This document shows, piece by piece, positions 46,721 to 58,393 of a DNA stretch of 64,000 nucleotides (its first letter is position 1; every line of letters begins with the position of its first letter). Where the stretch lies: NCBI GenBank assembly GCA_026182355.1, contig JAPFBL010000049.1, forward strand, positions 4,051,001-4,115,000, in the 5' to 3' direction. The position numbers were made by a program, and so were the translations under genes. The notes beneath the pieces are model-generated. The model ran no database searches, was not told the origin of the DNA, and saw only the letters and a list, made by a program, of their open reading frames with translations. Source of the stretch: Hermatobates lingyangjiaoensis (taxonomy: Eukaryota; Arthropoda; Insecta; Hemiptera; Hermatobatidae).

Positions 46721-48908
46721 TTTAGAACTATCAATGTAGAATCAATCTTCTTTGGGTGATATAAACAAAAGAACAATGTTGGCTCAATGTGGCTCCCTTG
46801 TAGAACTGTCAATGCAACCTAACCCAGTGCCAAAGAGGTTAGTAAACATCATGTTACTCGTATTATGCAAATTCTTCATACATAGTCAATCGTTTTGTAG
46901 ACGACCGACTGGTTTTGCACTTAGTGCATCTAAGAGTAGGACTAATTGTAGCCAAATAATCATGTGAATAATATAATAGTGATGCTGAAAAAATTCGACC
47001 TCAAGATTTTGACGGAATTACATGTTTTGAGGCCCCAGAAATCGTTATACGAAGTTTTTCCGGTGATGTAGTGCGATGTGTGTGTGTATTCAAAGTTTGT
47101 GGCCACGCTAAGGTCCAGAATCTTTGATGGATCAAATTGATATTTTACACAAAAATGGGCTTCATGGTGTAGATTAACCCTATTGTTTTGGTGCATTTAT
47201 GATGGGAAAGCCGCCTTTTATTTGCTAAAAACCTGTTTTTAGACTACATTGTTTTTCTGCCAAACTACTAATTCTACAGCCATCAAATGTTGGCATTATC
47301 TTAGAGGCTACAAAAACAATAAACAAAAAATAACCTAAGATTTTTAAAACTACAGAAAATATTTTTTTTCAATAAAATGTAAAAATTTTGACTTATAATT
47401 TAATCTGCAAGCTTGAGAGACTGATACAAGCCATACCGTGTAACGGATCAAAATGAAACTACGCCTAAAAATAGAGCATTATGAGGGAAATGAGTTCAGA
47501 TATTTTTTTTCAAAACTACATTCACCAAAACGGCGTGAGTGTACATTTTTTGTTTGTAGAAAATGTTTTTTTGACGCTAAATGGCTCATTAAAATCCAAG
47601 AAAATTACCCAAAAAATTGAACAAAGAATTAGCAATTTACAAAGAACAGTTCACGTAATTTCAATTACGGCAAAGAGCAATAAAGCTATAAAAACTGATT
47701 GTTTATCCTAGACTAACACTTGGTATACATGTCGAATTTGTTGATATTTATTTACATTGTTGACCTTGGCTTAGAAATTTATTGAGTGAATCGACAGGAT
47801 TAAAATTGATGTTTAGAAGTTCAAAAGAAAAAATTATATAATTTATTCACTTACACGAGGAGGAATAATATTTTACATGTGAAAAGTCACTGCCAATAAA
47901 CATAAATATCTGTTGCTTTCCATGGTATGATGGATTTATCTCACACTATGCTTTAATCAATCTATGTATTGCACCCTTGAACAAAACTTAATATCAGTTG
48001 TAAATTATTTTGTGCTTATGAATCATAGTATCTTTGGATAATATTCAACTGTGAGGAATGGACTCTTTCCTCAAGAAAGAGGAGTTATGTTTGTTGACAA
48101 ACATGTAGTTTTTTCACTATTCCAGTTTAGTAGTTCTTATCTATTATTTTTGAAAATTTCAAGCTTCCAGTTATAAAAGTTTTAAATTATACTGAATAGA
48201 CGGCTTTGAATTTGAATTGAGTATATAAAACTGGCTAATTACTAATATATTTTTTTCTTAATATACATTCACAGCAACCTTATAACAGAGTACAGCACGC
48301 AGGAAAAATATAGCACTCGCTCAGAGTAAATTGGCATATATGGTTTTTGACAAAGGGGAAGAAGAAAAGTACGTATTATTAAATACTAGGAAGTCATAAA
48401 TTCCCAGTATAATAATTCTATAAAAGGCCAAAAATGTAAACCATAATTCAAAATTGAAAAAATTCCTAGAAGAATAATAAATGGAGTTATCCTACATCTT
48501 AAATTAAAAATTATTTTATGATTATATTTTTCTTATATGTTTTTGACATTTTTAAGACAAAATAGGAATATTTTCCAGTTTTAAATGGGATAATTTGTCT
48601 TAAATTTTCAATGTAGAAGGAGGTCAGCTAAACCATGAATGAGATCCACTGGCTACTGAAACAAAGGCATGTTCTCCTGTAAGAGATTATTTCATAATAT
48701 GAAATCTACACTTTCGCTTTTGAAAAATGTTATACTGCTATAGTTATAATAATGATACTATCTTCATCAGCGGTGTGATATAAAAAAGTAAGCGTATATA
48801 TTGATTAGTGGGTCAATCACTATCTGTACTACTCCAGAAATGAAAGACGAAAAAACATCTCCCATTTAGACATTTATATTATACCTAAATGGAACATTAT
48901 ATATTATA

Positions 48909-51569
48909 CTAGCAAACGTGTTCGGCTTTGACGGGTACTTTTTTAAGAATTCGGAGATGATATGTTATTCCAAAATATCATTAGAAATTATAAATTAAAT
49001 ATTTTAAACACAGCAGTTGCAATATTTGAGAAAACGTCCATTCATCATCGTTCATAATGTCGAAAATTTGTACCAACTACAATCAGCTCTTTTATTTCAT
49101 GTTTCTACGAAAAATGTACATTGTTAAGCAAATGCCTCTGTATAAACCACATTAGCTGTCTGCCCTTCAGGTTCATGGAAGAACAAAGAGTTGGAACCTC
49201 TGATTCTCGGGCAAGAAAACTTCAGTGAAGTTTCAGTGACTATGTGAGAAAAACTTTGTCTCACTCACTTCAATTCCTGCTGTAGAGTTTCCCCTTGCGT
49301 CTTAGTTACCGTCAGTGTAAATAGACGCTGACCGGACTTTGCAATCGTTTGAATGGAAACTGAGAGTGGCTCGGAATCAATGGTATGCGTGGGATACACA
49401 CAGACTCCCCAGTACCACACTCAGTCATTATGTCCGCCTCTATGGTGTTTCTTTGCAGATATTATGGAGTCGTGTCCCGTTGTTCATTTTTGGGGCACAC
49501 AAGTACCGTAACATGAAATTTGTTACTGCTATTAAATCGCAGCATGATTGGTTCTCCATCTTAAAGTTTTTACTCATGAATAGACAGTCCAGGAACAGTC
49601 AAGGAGTGAAGAAATTCAGTTGGATAATGAACTGCTTCCTCATCACTAATCACTCTGTTTACTAACTTGTAAGTTCTTTCCTCGGCTTGATATAGCGTAA
49701 GAACTTGTTTGTTGATTTTTTTCCTGCCTGTTCATTAGTAATGGTTGAGAATTGCTCGTTCACAAAGCCATTTATTCTGAATAGATAGTGCAGCTCAAAC
49801 TCTGGGAAACACCTTGTCAGTAAGCTCAAATACGCAATATATTCATTCATAGATCTATATAAATTAAATAATGATTTTGTCTGTACATTGCTTAGAACTG
49901 ACTCATTTCAAGTTTTCTTGTCATTTCATGCATTGTAGAAACCGAATCCACCCTTAGAAAAATTTCTGTCGGTTTGTAATTTTGTCACAATTAGACATAT
50001 CAGCCACCATTAGACATATTAAGCTGAAATTATTACAGTAGATTTGTATATGTCTAACTTAAAATATAGGATCTGATGTGTTGGAAATTCAACGAAGGAG
50101 TAAAGTTATCGACGTTTAAAGCAAAAACGTTTATCACAAGTAAACTCAGCCACCATGTGATATAGCGAGCTGAAACTTTGACACTAGATTTGTATGCCTA
50201 ACTTAAGACATAGGCTCCAAACAGATTGATAATTCAGTACAGAAGGGAAGTTATGGGGCTTTAAGCTGTATTTTCCTAACTTCACAGACCAGTTTGTTTT
50301 GAAAATACACAGGTGTGGCAAGTAGGTATTGTTAGTTGATTTTAATTTCATTGGAGCAAATGAATATATTGCATATTTGACATCATTGAAAAAGTGTTTC
50401 CCAGAGTTGAGGATGTATTATCTATTAAGAATAAATAGTTTTGTGAACGAGCAATTCACAGCCCTTAATATGAACAAGCAGGAAAAAGCAACAAACAAGT
50501 TCTTACGTTACATCATGCCGAGGAAAGAACTAAAGTAAGTCGAGGAAAGCCAAGTCAGTAAAAAGAGTAATGAGGAAGCAGTTCATTACCTAACTGAATT
50601 TCTTGGCTCGGAATTTATTTCTCCTGCTCATGAGTAAAAACTTCAAGTAGGAGAACCATCATGCTGCGATTTAGTAGCAGTAACAAATTTCATGTTACGA
50701 AACTTGAGTGCCCCGGGACACGATCCTGAGTTTGTGCTCTGCACAGATATGCCATAGAGGCGGACATAATGAATGATTGTGGAATGGGGAGTCTGTGTGT
50801 ATACCACCCATACCATTGATTCCGAGCCACTATCTGTTTCCGTTGAAATGATTGCTAAGTCCCGTCAGAGTCTATTTCGCAATGACGTTAACTAAGTCGC
50901 AAGGGGAAGCTTTATCTAACGCAGGAATTCAAGTTAGGGAGACCAAGTTTTTATCACATGGTCGACTGTAGCTTACTTGCTTAAGAGTCAGAGGTTCCAT
51001 CAGTTTGTTCTTCCATGAACCTGAAGGACAGAAAGCTAATGTAGTGTATACAGAGGCATTTGTTTAACACTGTACTAATAATACTTTCTACTATTCTATA
51101 ATTTCTAATTATAGTATTAATACAGTACTATAATTGTTACGGTATTCCATGGTATTTTGGAATACCAAGTATAATAGAATTTTTGATCCGTCAAAGACGG
51201 GTACGTTTGCTGGTGCAAAATAAATTAAAATCAACTAACAACACCTAATTGCTACACCTGTATATTTTCAAAATAAATATGTCCATGTAGTCAGCCAAAA
51301 TACGGCTAAAAGTTTATAACTTCGCTTCTACGCTAAATTTTCAATCCATTCTGAGCTTATATTTAAGTTAGATATACACAAATGTACTGTCAAAGTTTCA
51401 GCTTGCTGTATTTTGATTGTCGAGTTTACTTGTGACAGAATTTATGGACAAACTGATAAATTTTTCTAAGGGTGAATTCGGTTTCTCGAATGTATGAAAC
51501 GTAAAGAAAACTTGAAGTGAGTCAGTTATCACCAATGTACAGACAAAACCTTTCTTTTATTTATATAGA
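48909..51569 (-). mobile_element. Helitron copy H4, split by H5
   Basis: The minus-strand 3' end CTAG is at 48912-48909 and the 5' end TC at 51569-51568. Flanks are A (48908) and T (51570), and R2 gives the empty site. The element proper is 48909-49853 plus 51214-51569; H5 fills the gap. The 3' palindrome is partly decayed (CGGCTTTGACG). Confidence 0.85.
49854..51213 (+). mobile_element. Helitron copy H5 inserted in H4
   Basis: 5' end TCTATATAAATTAAATAATG at 49854 after A; 3' end with the intact palindrome CCGTC-AAA-GACGG (51188-51200), GTACGTTTG and CTGG (fits CTRR) at 51210-51213, followed by T. It is in the opposite orientation to its host copy. Helicase-tail remnants are present but broken. 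Confidence 0.87.
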
Positions 51570-52403
51570 TACCCAAGAAGGAGATTATATATCTTTATAA
51601 ATAAAATAATGATTTTGTCTGTACATTGCTTAGAACTGACTCATTTCAAGTTTTCTTTACGTTTCATACATTGGAGAAACCGAATCCACCCTTAGAAAAA
51701 TTTCTGTCGGTTTGTCCGCAAAACTTTGTCACAGGTAAACTCAGCTACCATAAGACATATAAAGCTGAAACTTTTACAGTAGATTTGTGTAGGTCTAACT
51801 TAAAATATAGGCTATGAATTGATTGGAAATTCAACGTAGAAGTGAAGTTATGGACGTTTAACGCAAAAATGTTTGTCACAAGTAAACTCAGCCACCATAA
51901 GACATAGCGAGCTGAAACATTGACACTGGATTTGTGTGTGCCTAACTTAAAATATGGGCTCTAAATAGATCATTAATTCAGTACAGAAGCGAAGTTATGG
52001 GGCTTTTAGCTGTATTTTCCTAACTTCACAGACAAGTTTGTTTTGAAAATACACAGGTGTGGCAAGTAGGTATTGTTAGTTGATTTTAATTTCAATTCAG
52101 CATATGAATATATTGCGTATTTGACATCATTGAAATGGTGTTTCACAGAGTTAAGGATGTACTATCTATTGAGAATAAATGTTTTGTAAACGAGCAATTC
52201 TCAGCCCTTAATATGAACAGGCATGAGAAATCAACAAACAAGTTCTTACGCTATATGAAGCCGAGGAAAGAACTTACAAGTCAGTAAAGAGATTGGATTA
52301 GTGACGAAGAAGCAGTTCATTATCTAATTGAATTTCTTGACTCTGAATTTATTTCTCCTGGACTGCCTGCTCATGAGTAAAAACTTAAAGTAGAGCACCA
52401 ATC

Positions 52404-52652
52404 ATGCTACAATTTAGTAGCAGTAACAAATTTCATGTTACGAAACATGAGTGCCCCAAAACTGTGCAACGGGACACGACTCTGAGTTCGTGCTCTACAC
52501 AGATATGCCATAGAGGCGGACATAATGACTGGATGTGGTATTGGGGAGTCTGTGTGTATACTTCACATACCATTGATTCCGAGCCACTGTCTGTTTACGT
52601 TGAAATGATTGCAAAGTCCCGTCAGAGTCTATTTCGCAGTGACGTTAACTAA
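52404..52652 (+). pseudogene. Helicase tail remnant in H7
   Basis: This frame, with the overlapping ones, contains the same Helitron helicase C-terminal block as H1 (here GGHNDWMWYWGVCVYTSHTI is the shifted frame over the 'TG.G..VCIP.IPLI' codons). Stops and frameshifts make it inactive. Confidence 0.5.
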
Positions 52653-53000
52653 GTCGCAAAGGGAGACTTCATCTAACGCAGGAATACAAGGTAGCAAAAC
52701 CAAGTTTTTCTCACATGGTCAAATGTAGTTTACATGCTCAACGGTCAGAGGTTTCAACTCTTTCTTCTACCATGAACCTGAAGGACAGACAGCTAATGTA
52801 GTGTATAAGCTGGAGGCATTTGTTTAACACTGTAGTAATAATGGTATTTTCTACTATTCTATAATTTCTAATGACATTTTGAAATACCAAAAATGACGGA
52901 ACTTCTGATTCCTCCGTGGTATAGCCGAAAGGCAATAGGCACACGGCAATAAACCAAAACAGGAACTTCTGATTCCGTCAAAGACGGGTACGTTTGCTAT

Positions 53001-53400
53001 GTATTATATATAACTGTCAACTTTTTTTTAATTTAATATTTGCTTAATAAATACACTGGTAATAATGTAAGGTATGGGACCAGAGTAGCCCAGTGGCTTT
53101 CGTGATCGCCGATGACAGTAGTGCAAATGTATTATAAATAAATGTAACAAACAAATATTTTTTTGAATTTAAAATGTGGATAATATAAAAGATGGTAATA
53201 AAGTAAAGGGATCTAGCCAGGGTTGCCAGTAGCTTGCTTGCTCGCCGATGACAGTAGTGCAAATGTATTATAAATAAACACAACAAAAATATTTTTTTTT
53301 AATTTAATATTTGCGTAATATAAACACTGGTAATAAAGTAAGGTATGGAACCAGAGTAGCCCAGTGGCTTGCGTGCTAGCTTTTGACTGGGAGCACGTTA
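53001..53400 (+). repeat. Tandem tRNA-head SINE-like units
   Basis: A partial unit, two full units (heads near 53084 and 53217) and a truncated fourth (head near 53352), each with GTAGCCCAGTGGCTT- or TTGCCAGTAGCTT-like A-box sequence, CTCGCCGATGACAGTAG and AACACTGGTAATAA spacing of about 135 bases. Related to 31286-31520. Confidence 0.75.
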
Positions 53401-53770
53401 ATTAGAACTAACTCATTTCAAGTTTTCTTTACGTTTCATACTTCAGAGTAGCCACATGTACCCTTAGAATAATTTCTGTCTGTCGGTTTGTCCACAAAAT
53501 ATTGCTACCATAAGACATATAAAGCTGAAACATTGATTGTAGATTTGTGTATGTCTAACTTAAAATCTAATCTTTGTATACAGAGGCTTTTTTTTAGCAC
53601 TGTACTAATAATGGTATTTTCTACTATTCTATAACTTCTAATTGTAGTATTAGTATAATACTATGATTGATATTTTGGAATACCAAGTATAATAGAATTT
53701 TTGATTCCGTCAAAGACGGGTACGTTTGCTAGTACTTATAATAAAGCTGAATGTAGACCACTCGATTTTT

Positions 53771-54525
53771 TTAAAGGATTTACATTTTTCAGAAAAAGTA
53801 TATCCATTGCAATAAAGTTTGTCTATTATAGCAGTGTCTGTTTAATTCTTCCTAGAGTTCTATAGATCCACCATATCCACATATATTCTAAAACGTGGCT
53901 ACTTAGAAAAGTATGTTTCATTAATGCTTTATTTGTATGCTTTGAGTAATGATGTCATACGCACGATCTTTAATAACAATTCCAATTTTGACCCAAATTT
54001 TGATTGTTTTAACAAACTGTATTTCAAGAATTTAGTCTATTAAGAAACAAACTTGGTATCGATAATTACAACTTGTGTGTAGATGACATTTTAGATACTG
54101 CTTAAGTCATCAAAACCTGTAAATCTCATAAGGGGTACAATATATACAAAACTGATAAAAAAATATTTTTAAAACAAATGACTTTAGACATAATCTGGAA
54201 CCACTTAGTCGATTACAAATTTAATCGGAACATTTTCCTTCATGATATCATCTAAGCTATTAATATTAAAAAAAAAACTGCAAAACTAGTGTTTTTAATT
54301 TGTTGAGACATCCACATTCATTTGTTTGTGAAGTGAGTACACTTCTCGGCTATATTACATTAACTTTCAGGTCTGATTACATTTTACTTTTCATTATTTC
54401 CATTCGTGAAATTTATAACTATAAATTAATTAATAGTAATTGGTCAAAAGTATTCTAAATTTGTGTGTTAAATAAACATATGAATTCAGATATGGGGTGA
54501 AGAAGTGATCAGAAATAATCGCTTG
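53771..54525. other. Region without a recognised feature
   Basis: AT-rich sequence, possibly the remaining edge of R3. Nothing coding is recognised. Confidence 0.4.
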
Positions 54526-54533
54526 TATTAGAA

Positions 54534-55265
54534 CAGTGGTTTTCAACCTGTGATCCGCGGATCCCTGGTGATCCGTGACGTTTACTCAGGGGATCCGCAA
54601 GACCTACAGATTCACAATGTGCAATTAATGTATTATCAATGTGTACACGTCAATGTAAGTATAGTAGCACACTATCAATGTAATTAGCGCATCTTATCAA
54701 GATAACTCGTCGTTCACATCTAAAACCAGCAACTTTCGGTAACGTTAGGGAAGAACTGCGAGCCAAAATTTGAGTCGGCCAGTTCAGTTATGATGACGAC
54801 CTACGTCATTTAATTGAAACATTTAATTTAGCCAATACGTGACGCTCTGATTGTTTACTTCTTGATCTGGACTCATTTTGGATTTTAACTGCAAAAGAAT
54901 ATCCATCAATCTCGAATAAGGCTCTGCGCATTCTCCTACAGTTTTCTACATCATACCTGTGTGAAATAGGATTTTCCACCATGACGAACATTAAAAGTGA
55001 GAAAAGAAATAAACTACTAGCACTTGAAGAAGAGATGCGAGTATGTCTTTCTAAAACCAGGCCAAACTTTCCAGTTCTGGTCAAAAAAAAATTCTCTTGA
55101 ATAAAAAAATTCAGATAGTACTGTATTGTTTTTTTTGTGTTTATAAGCAGTTTTTATTTCATTAAAAAAACGTATATATACATGTATATTTATGTACAAG
55201 GGGATCCGCAAGAATAAATAAGCTCCTCGGGGGATCCGCGGCTGCAAAAAGGTTGAAAAGCACTG
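54534..55265 (+). mobile_element. hAT element hAT-3 (deleted, ZBED-type)
   Basis: An exact 8-bp duplication TATTAGAA flanks it (54526-54533 and 55266-55273). Ends are inverted: CAGTGGTTTTCAACC versus GGTTGAAAAGCACTG, with GGATCCGCGG-type subterminal sequence on both sides. It retains only the 3' end of the transposase (54843-55100). Confidence 0.9.
54843..55100 (+). pseudogene. hAT transposase C-terminal (dimerisation) fragment
   Basis: An 85-codon open piece to TGA: DSFWILTAKEYPSISNKALR, then LLQFSTSYLCEIGFSTMTNI and KSEKRNKLLALEEEMRVCLS. This matches the C-terminal hAT dimerisation region of ZBED5/SCAND3-like transposases ('YP.L...A...LL.F..TYLCE.GFS....IK...RN.L..E..LR..L'). There is no N-terminal BED finger or catalytic part. 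Confidence 0.8.
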
Positions 55266-56234
55266 TATTAGAAGCTTCATGATATCTTAAAAAAATTAGA
55301 CATATATTCATTTTTGACAGTTGAATTCACAGATTCTGATTCACTTGAAATTTGACACAGGTACGACAAGTACTGTACAGTACACAACCTTCATTTACCT
55401 AATTATAAACTAGTAGCACTTCCTGGTATCATACATGTCAATAAGTAATATTAATTTGACAGACTTTGCCCATGTGTTCTCTGTTTTGTAATTTCTTTAT
55501 TGCAGAATATCTGCCTCAAATTCCAAGTGAATCTGTACTAACGGATCAAATAAAAATATATAATTCATACTAATGCATAAAAGGTTATCTATCAACTCTT
55601 CGTTATAAGAATCACATTTAAAAAGAATAATTTTTAACAATAACTATTATTTTTTACATATCAGATCTTAATGCGAAAAAATTTTACTCGGTAGCGGTAA
55701 CTTCATCACTGACAGGCGAATACAAAAATGAAAATAAAAATGGCGCACATCAATTTTACACTTTTTTTTTAGGGTTCCAAAGACTCAGATGATGTCAGAC
55801 AAAAAATGATACATTAAAAATGGTAGAAAATAAAATTTATAACCGACTATGAGTAACAGATTTTATAAAGTTAATTGTCTTTAACATATTTTAATGAGAA
55901 CATCATCTATAATTTTTTTTAAAAATCTTATCGTCAGCTTCATTTGATTTATACTTACTTAAATAGTATTTTAAGTAATTAATTTTTTTTACTTATAAAA
56001 GATTTTAATTACCTGAATAAAATTGCTGTATATACGAATTCCATTATTCCGTTCAGTATTGTTAAAATGTAACTGAAATTTTCAGTTGAAGTAAAATTGT
56101 TAACTTCTTCAAATAAAATCTTAAACCACTACCTAAACTATGATCCCAAAATTAAAGTAGCAACAAGATTTTTTATAATTCTTTTTCCAATATCCAATTC
56201 CAAAAACTGAGTGTAACAAATTGATCAATAAATT
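55266..56234. other. Region without a recognised feature
   Basis: AT-rich sequence; no credible coding segment. Confidence 0.45.
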
Positions 56235-56283
56235 ATATATATATATATTAGTGTATATTGGCAGCAGATTTTCTTGTAAACAT

Positions 56284-56407
56284 ATTTTATTAAAGTAGAC
56301 GGCAGCTTCCGCATTTTATTAAAGTAGACGGCAGCTTCCGCGTTTTATTAAAGTAGACGGCAGCTTCCGCAAAAGTCGTAAATGCGGAAGCTGCCGTCTA
56401 CTTTAAT

Positions 56408-56412
<5 letters not shown>
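56284..56412. repeat. Three direct and one inverted copy of a 29-bp unit
   Basis: The unit runs from TTTTATTAAAG through TAGACGGCAGC to TTCCGC. Direct copies lie at 56284-56312, 56313-56341 and 56342-56370 (first base A, A, G, otherwise identical); the inverted copy is at 56384-56412. The third and fourth form a long hairpin with a 13-base loop. A (TA)n run follows (56411-56438) and another precedes near 56235. Confidence 0.93.
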
Positions 56413-56441
<29 letters not shown>

Positions 56442-56752
56442 AAACAGATCACCACAAATCAACAGAGCATGGGAAAAGTTCTTTAACAACGAGTAATATC
56501 AAAATCTCTGTGAGCATTTTCAGATTTTAATTGATTTTGTAGTAATTGTTTTGATTTTGAAGCCATGCAATGTTTATTGAGACACTTCTGCAAATACATA
56601 TATACATTAAACGAATAGAAAACGGTCTAAAATTGGCACTTCTAAATAGTTAAACATCAATAGCGATTCACAAATAAAGAAAATACTCATCTCTCTCCGG
56701 TTGTCAATGCACATCTCGCTTGGTATCCCTCTTTTTTCTCCTCATAATTGTA

Positions 56753-57255
56753 TCTATATAAAAAACAAACGTTTTGTCTGCACATTGCTTAGAAATGACT
56801 TATTTCAAGTTATCTTTACGTTTCATACATAAGTGAAACCGAATCCACGCTTGCAGAAATTTCTGTTTGTCGGTTTGTCCGCAGAATTTTGTCACAAGTA
56901 AACTCAGCCACCATAAGATATTGCAATTGGAAACTTCACAGTCGATTTCTGTACGTCTAACTTAAAATCTAAGCTTTGAATAGATTGGAAATTCAACGAA
57001 GAAGAGAAGTTACGGACTTTCAAGCTGTCTTCGGCTAACTTCACAGACATGTTTATCTTAAAAATATACAGACATAGCAAGTAGGTATTGTTAGTTGATT
57101 TTAATTTCTCTGTCTACAGCAGGAATTTAAGTGAGAGACCAAGTGTTTCTCACATGGTCAAAACTGTATGTTGCTTGCTCAAGAGTCACAGGTATTAAGT
57201 CTCTGTTCCTCCATGCACCTGACGGACAAACAGCTAATGAACTGTATACTGACTG
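56753..57255 (+). mobile_element. Helitron copy H9, 3'-truncated
   Basis: 5' end TCTATATAAAAAACAAACGT after A, then the conserved CATTGCTTAGAAATGACT and TCCGCAGAATTTTGTCACAA. Homology includes the CACATGGTCA block but stops near 57255 before any palindrome or CTAG. Middle parts are deleted as well. Confidence 0.7.
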
Positions 57256-58141
57256 TTAACGGCATTAGGGATTAAGTGGATTTCCTTTATTTGCACATTT
57301 CTTTACTGTATTTATCAATCTTAACTCTATAGTTATATATACGTATGCAATCAAATCAAAATGGTCCAACTGGACAACAAACACGATAACAGAAAGAAAA
57401 TAGCACAGCAACACATATAAAACTCATTTCGATATTTTATATAGTAAATTCTATACAGATACATCTTTCAATAGGCAGAAACTTTGAATGGTTTTCAAAT
57501 CAATATTTGTAGGTTGACTGATATTTTGAGTGGTCTATATAACTGTTTCTTATTCTGTTAAATAATATCGGTTCTACTGATTAAATGTGTAGGCTACGAA
57601 CACCTCTTAAAATATACCTATGAGTAACAGTTCACTTTTAGTTAGAAATTATAAAAAATTGAAACAGTCCTCAATAACACATCACTATTACCTATATAAT
57701 AAACAAAACTGAATTTGAAACTGAGGTATAACTTGATTTTTTCGTCACGCTAGCATGAAAGGGTGAAGTTTATTAATAGAGTATACTAAAAAATGATATC
57801 CGCATTTAATGTACACAAAATTAGCGTTGTAATTACTTTCTATGAAGTACATTTAAAACACCCCTAAAATATTCCAGAATGATTAGTTGTTAGAGGTTAG
57901 ACAACTATACACCTGTTACCTATAGACAGCTGTTATACACTGTTGTAATTGACTTTCAAGCGAAGATGCCATTTAATCCTTAAAACCAAACAGTAACATT
58001 TATTTCAGCAACATACATTTAACATTTTTTATAAAACAGTAAATAACCTATTCAATTTAATAGAAACGCACTGGATTTACTCCATACTATATTTAATATC
58101 TGGTAAAATATTAAACTATCATTTCACTCACACAAATGTTT
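57256..58141. other. Spacer between transposon zone and PPCDC
   Basis: No coding segment recognised. The part nearest 58141 will include the PPCDC 3' untranslated region. Confidence 0.45.
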
Positions 58142-58393
58142 TTAACGAAACTGCTTTAAAACGCTAGCTACAATATCTATCGGTTCAGCCATTGCTCCCA
58201 AACCAGTATCACCACACATTAATGTTTTTTCAATGCAAGGTATCTCAATATAGCCCCAAGACTTTAGAGTTGATATTTGACTAGACGTAATTGGGTGATC
58301 CCACATGTAAGTATTCATTGCAGGGCAGAAAAACAGGGGCTTCGTTAAACTCCATGCTCTCACTACACATGTCAGCATGTTATCACAGATACC
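58142..58393 (-). CDS. PPCDC: PPCDC exon 2
   Basis: Starts GICDNMLTCVVRAW after a TTTCCAG acceptor and ends at the stop. It holds the PAMN motif and the CGDTGLGAMAE loop with the active-site Cys. Confidence 0.94.
   Translation of the reverse strand, partial: GICDNMLTCVVRAWSLTKPLFFCPAMNTYMWDHPITSSQISTLKSWGYIEIPCIEKTLMCGDTGLGAMAEPIDIVASVLKQFR

Larger units (their letters stand above)
51592..53732 (+). mobile_element. Composite Helitron H7-H8
   Basis: 5' end TCTTTATAAATAAAATAATG at 51592, preceded by A. The first 3' palindrome (52975-52987) is followed by CTAT at 52997-53000 instead of CTAG. Next come SINE-like tandem units (53001-53400), then a 5'-truncated and internally deleted Helitron piece (53402-53732) with its own palindrome and CTAG, followed by T at 53733. 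The flanks agree with a single A|T insertion into R3. The H7 part is very close to H2. Confidence 0.75.
46977..53770 (+). repeat. Long repeat, third copy (R3), expanded by nested Helitrons
   Basis: Starts GTGATGCTGAAAAAATTCGA like R2 and follows R2 to 48908. There Helitron H4 enters; the repeat resumes at 51570 (TACCCAAG, as in R2 near 44250), is interrupted again by H7/H8, and resumes at 53733 (TACTTATAATAAAG, then GTAGACCACTCGATTTTTTT, as in R2 near 44270-44320). Without the Helitrons it is about 2 kb. Confidence 0.75.

Noticed and set aside
51626..51817. 63-codon frame found identically at 23270-23079
   Set aside because: It lies near the 5' end of two closely related Helitron copies, has no family resemblance, and its identity reflects recent copying of the transposon rather than protein selection.
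52404..52652. 82-codon frame repeated in several Helitrons as a possible conserved small protein
   Set aside because: It is a shifted frame over the decayed helicase tail; the true codons are in another frame.
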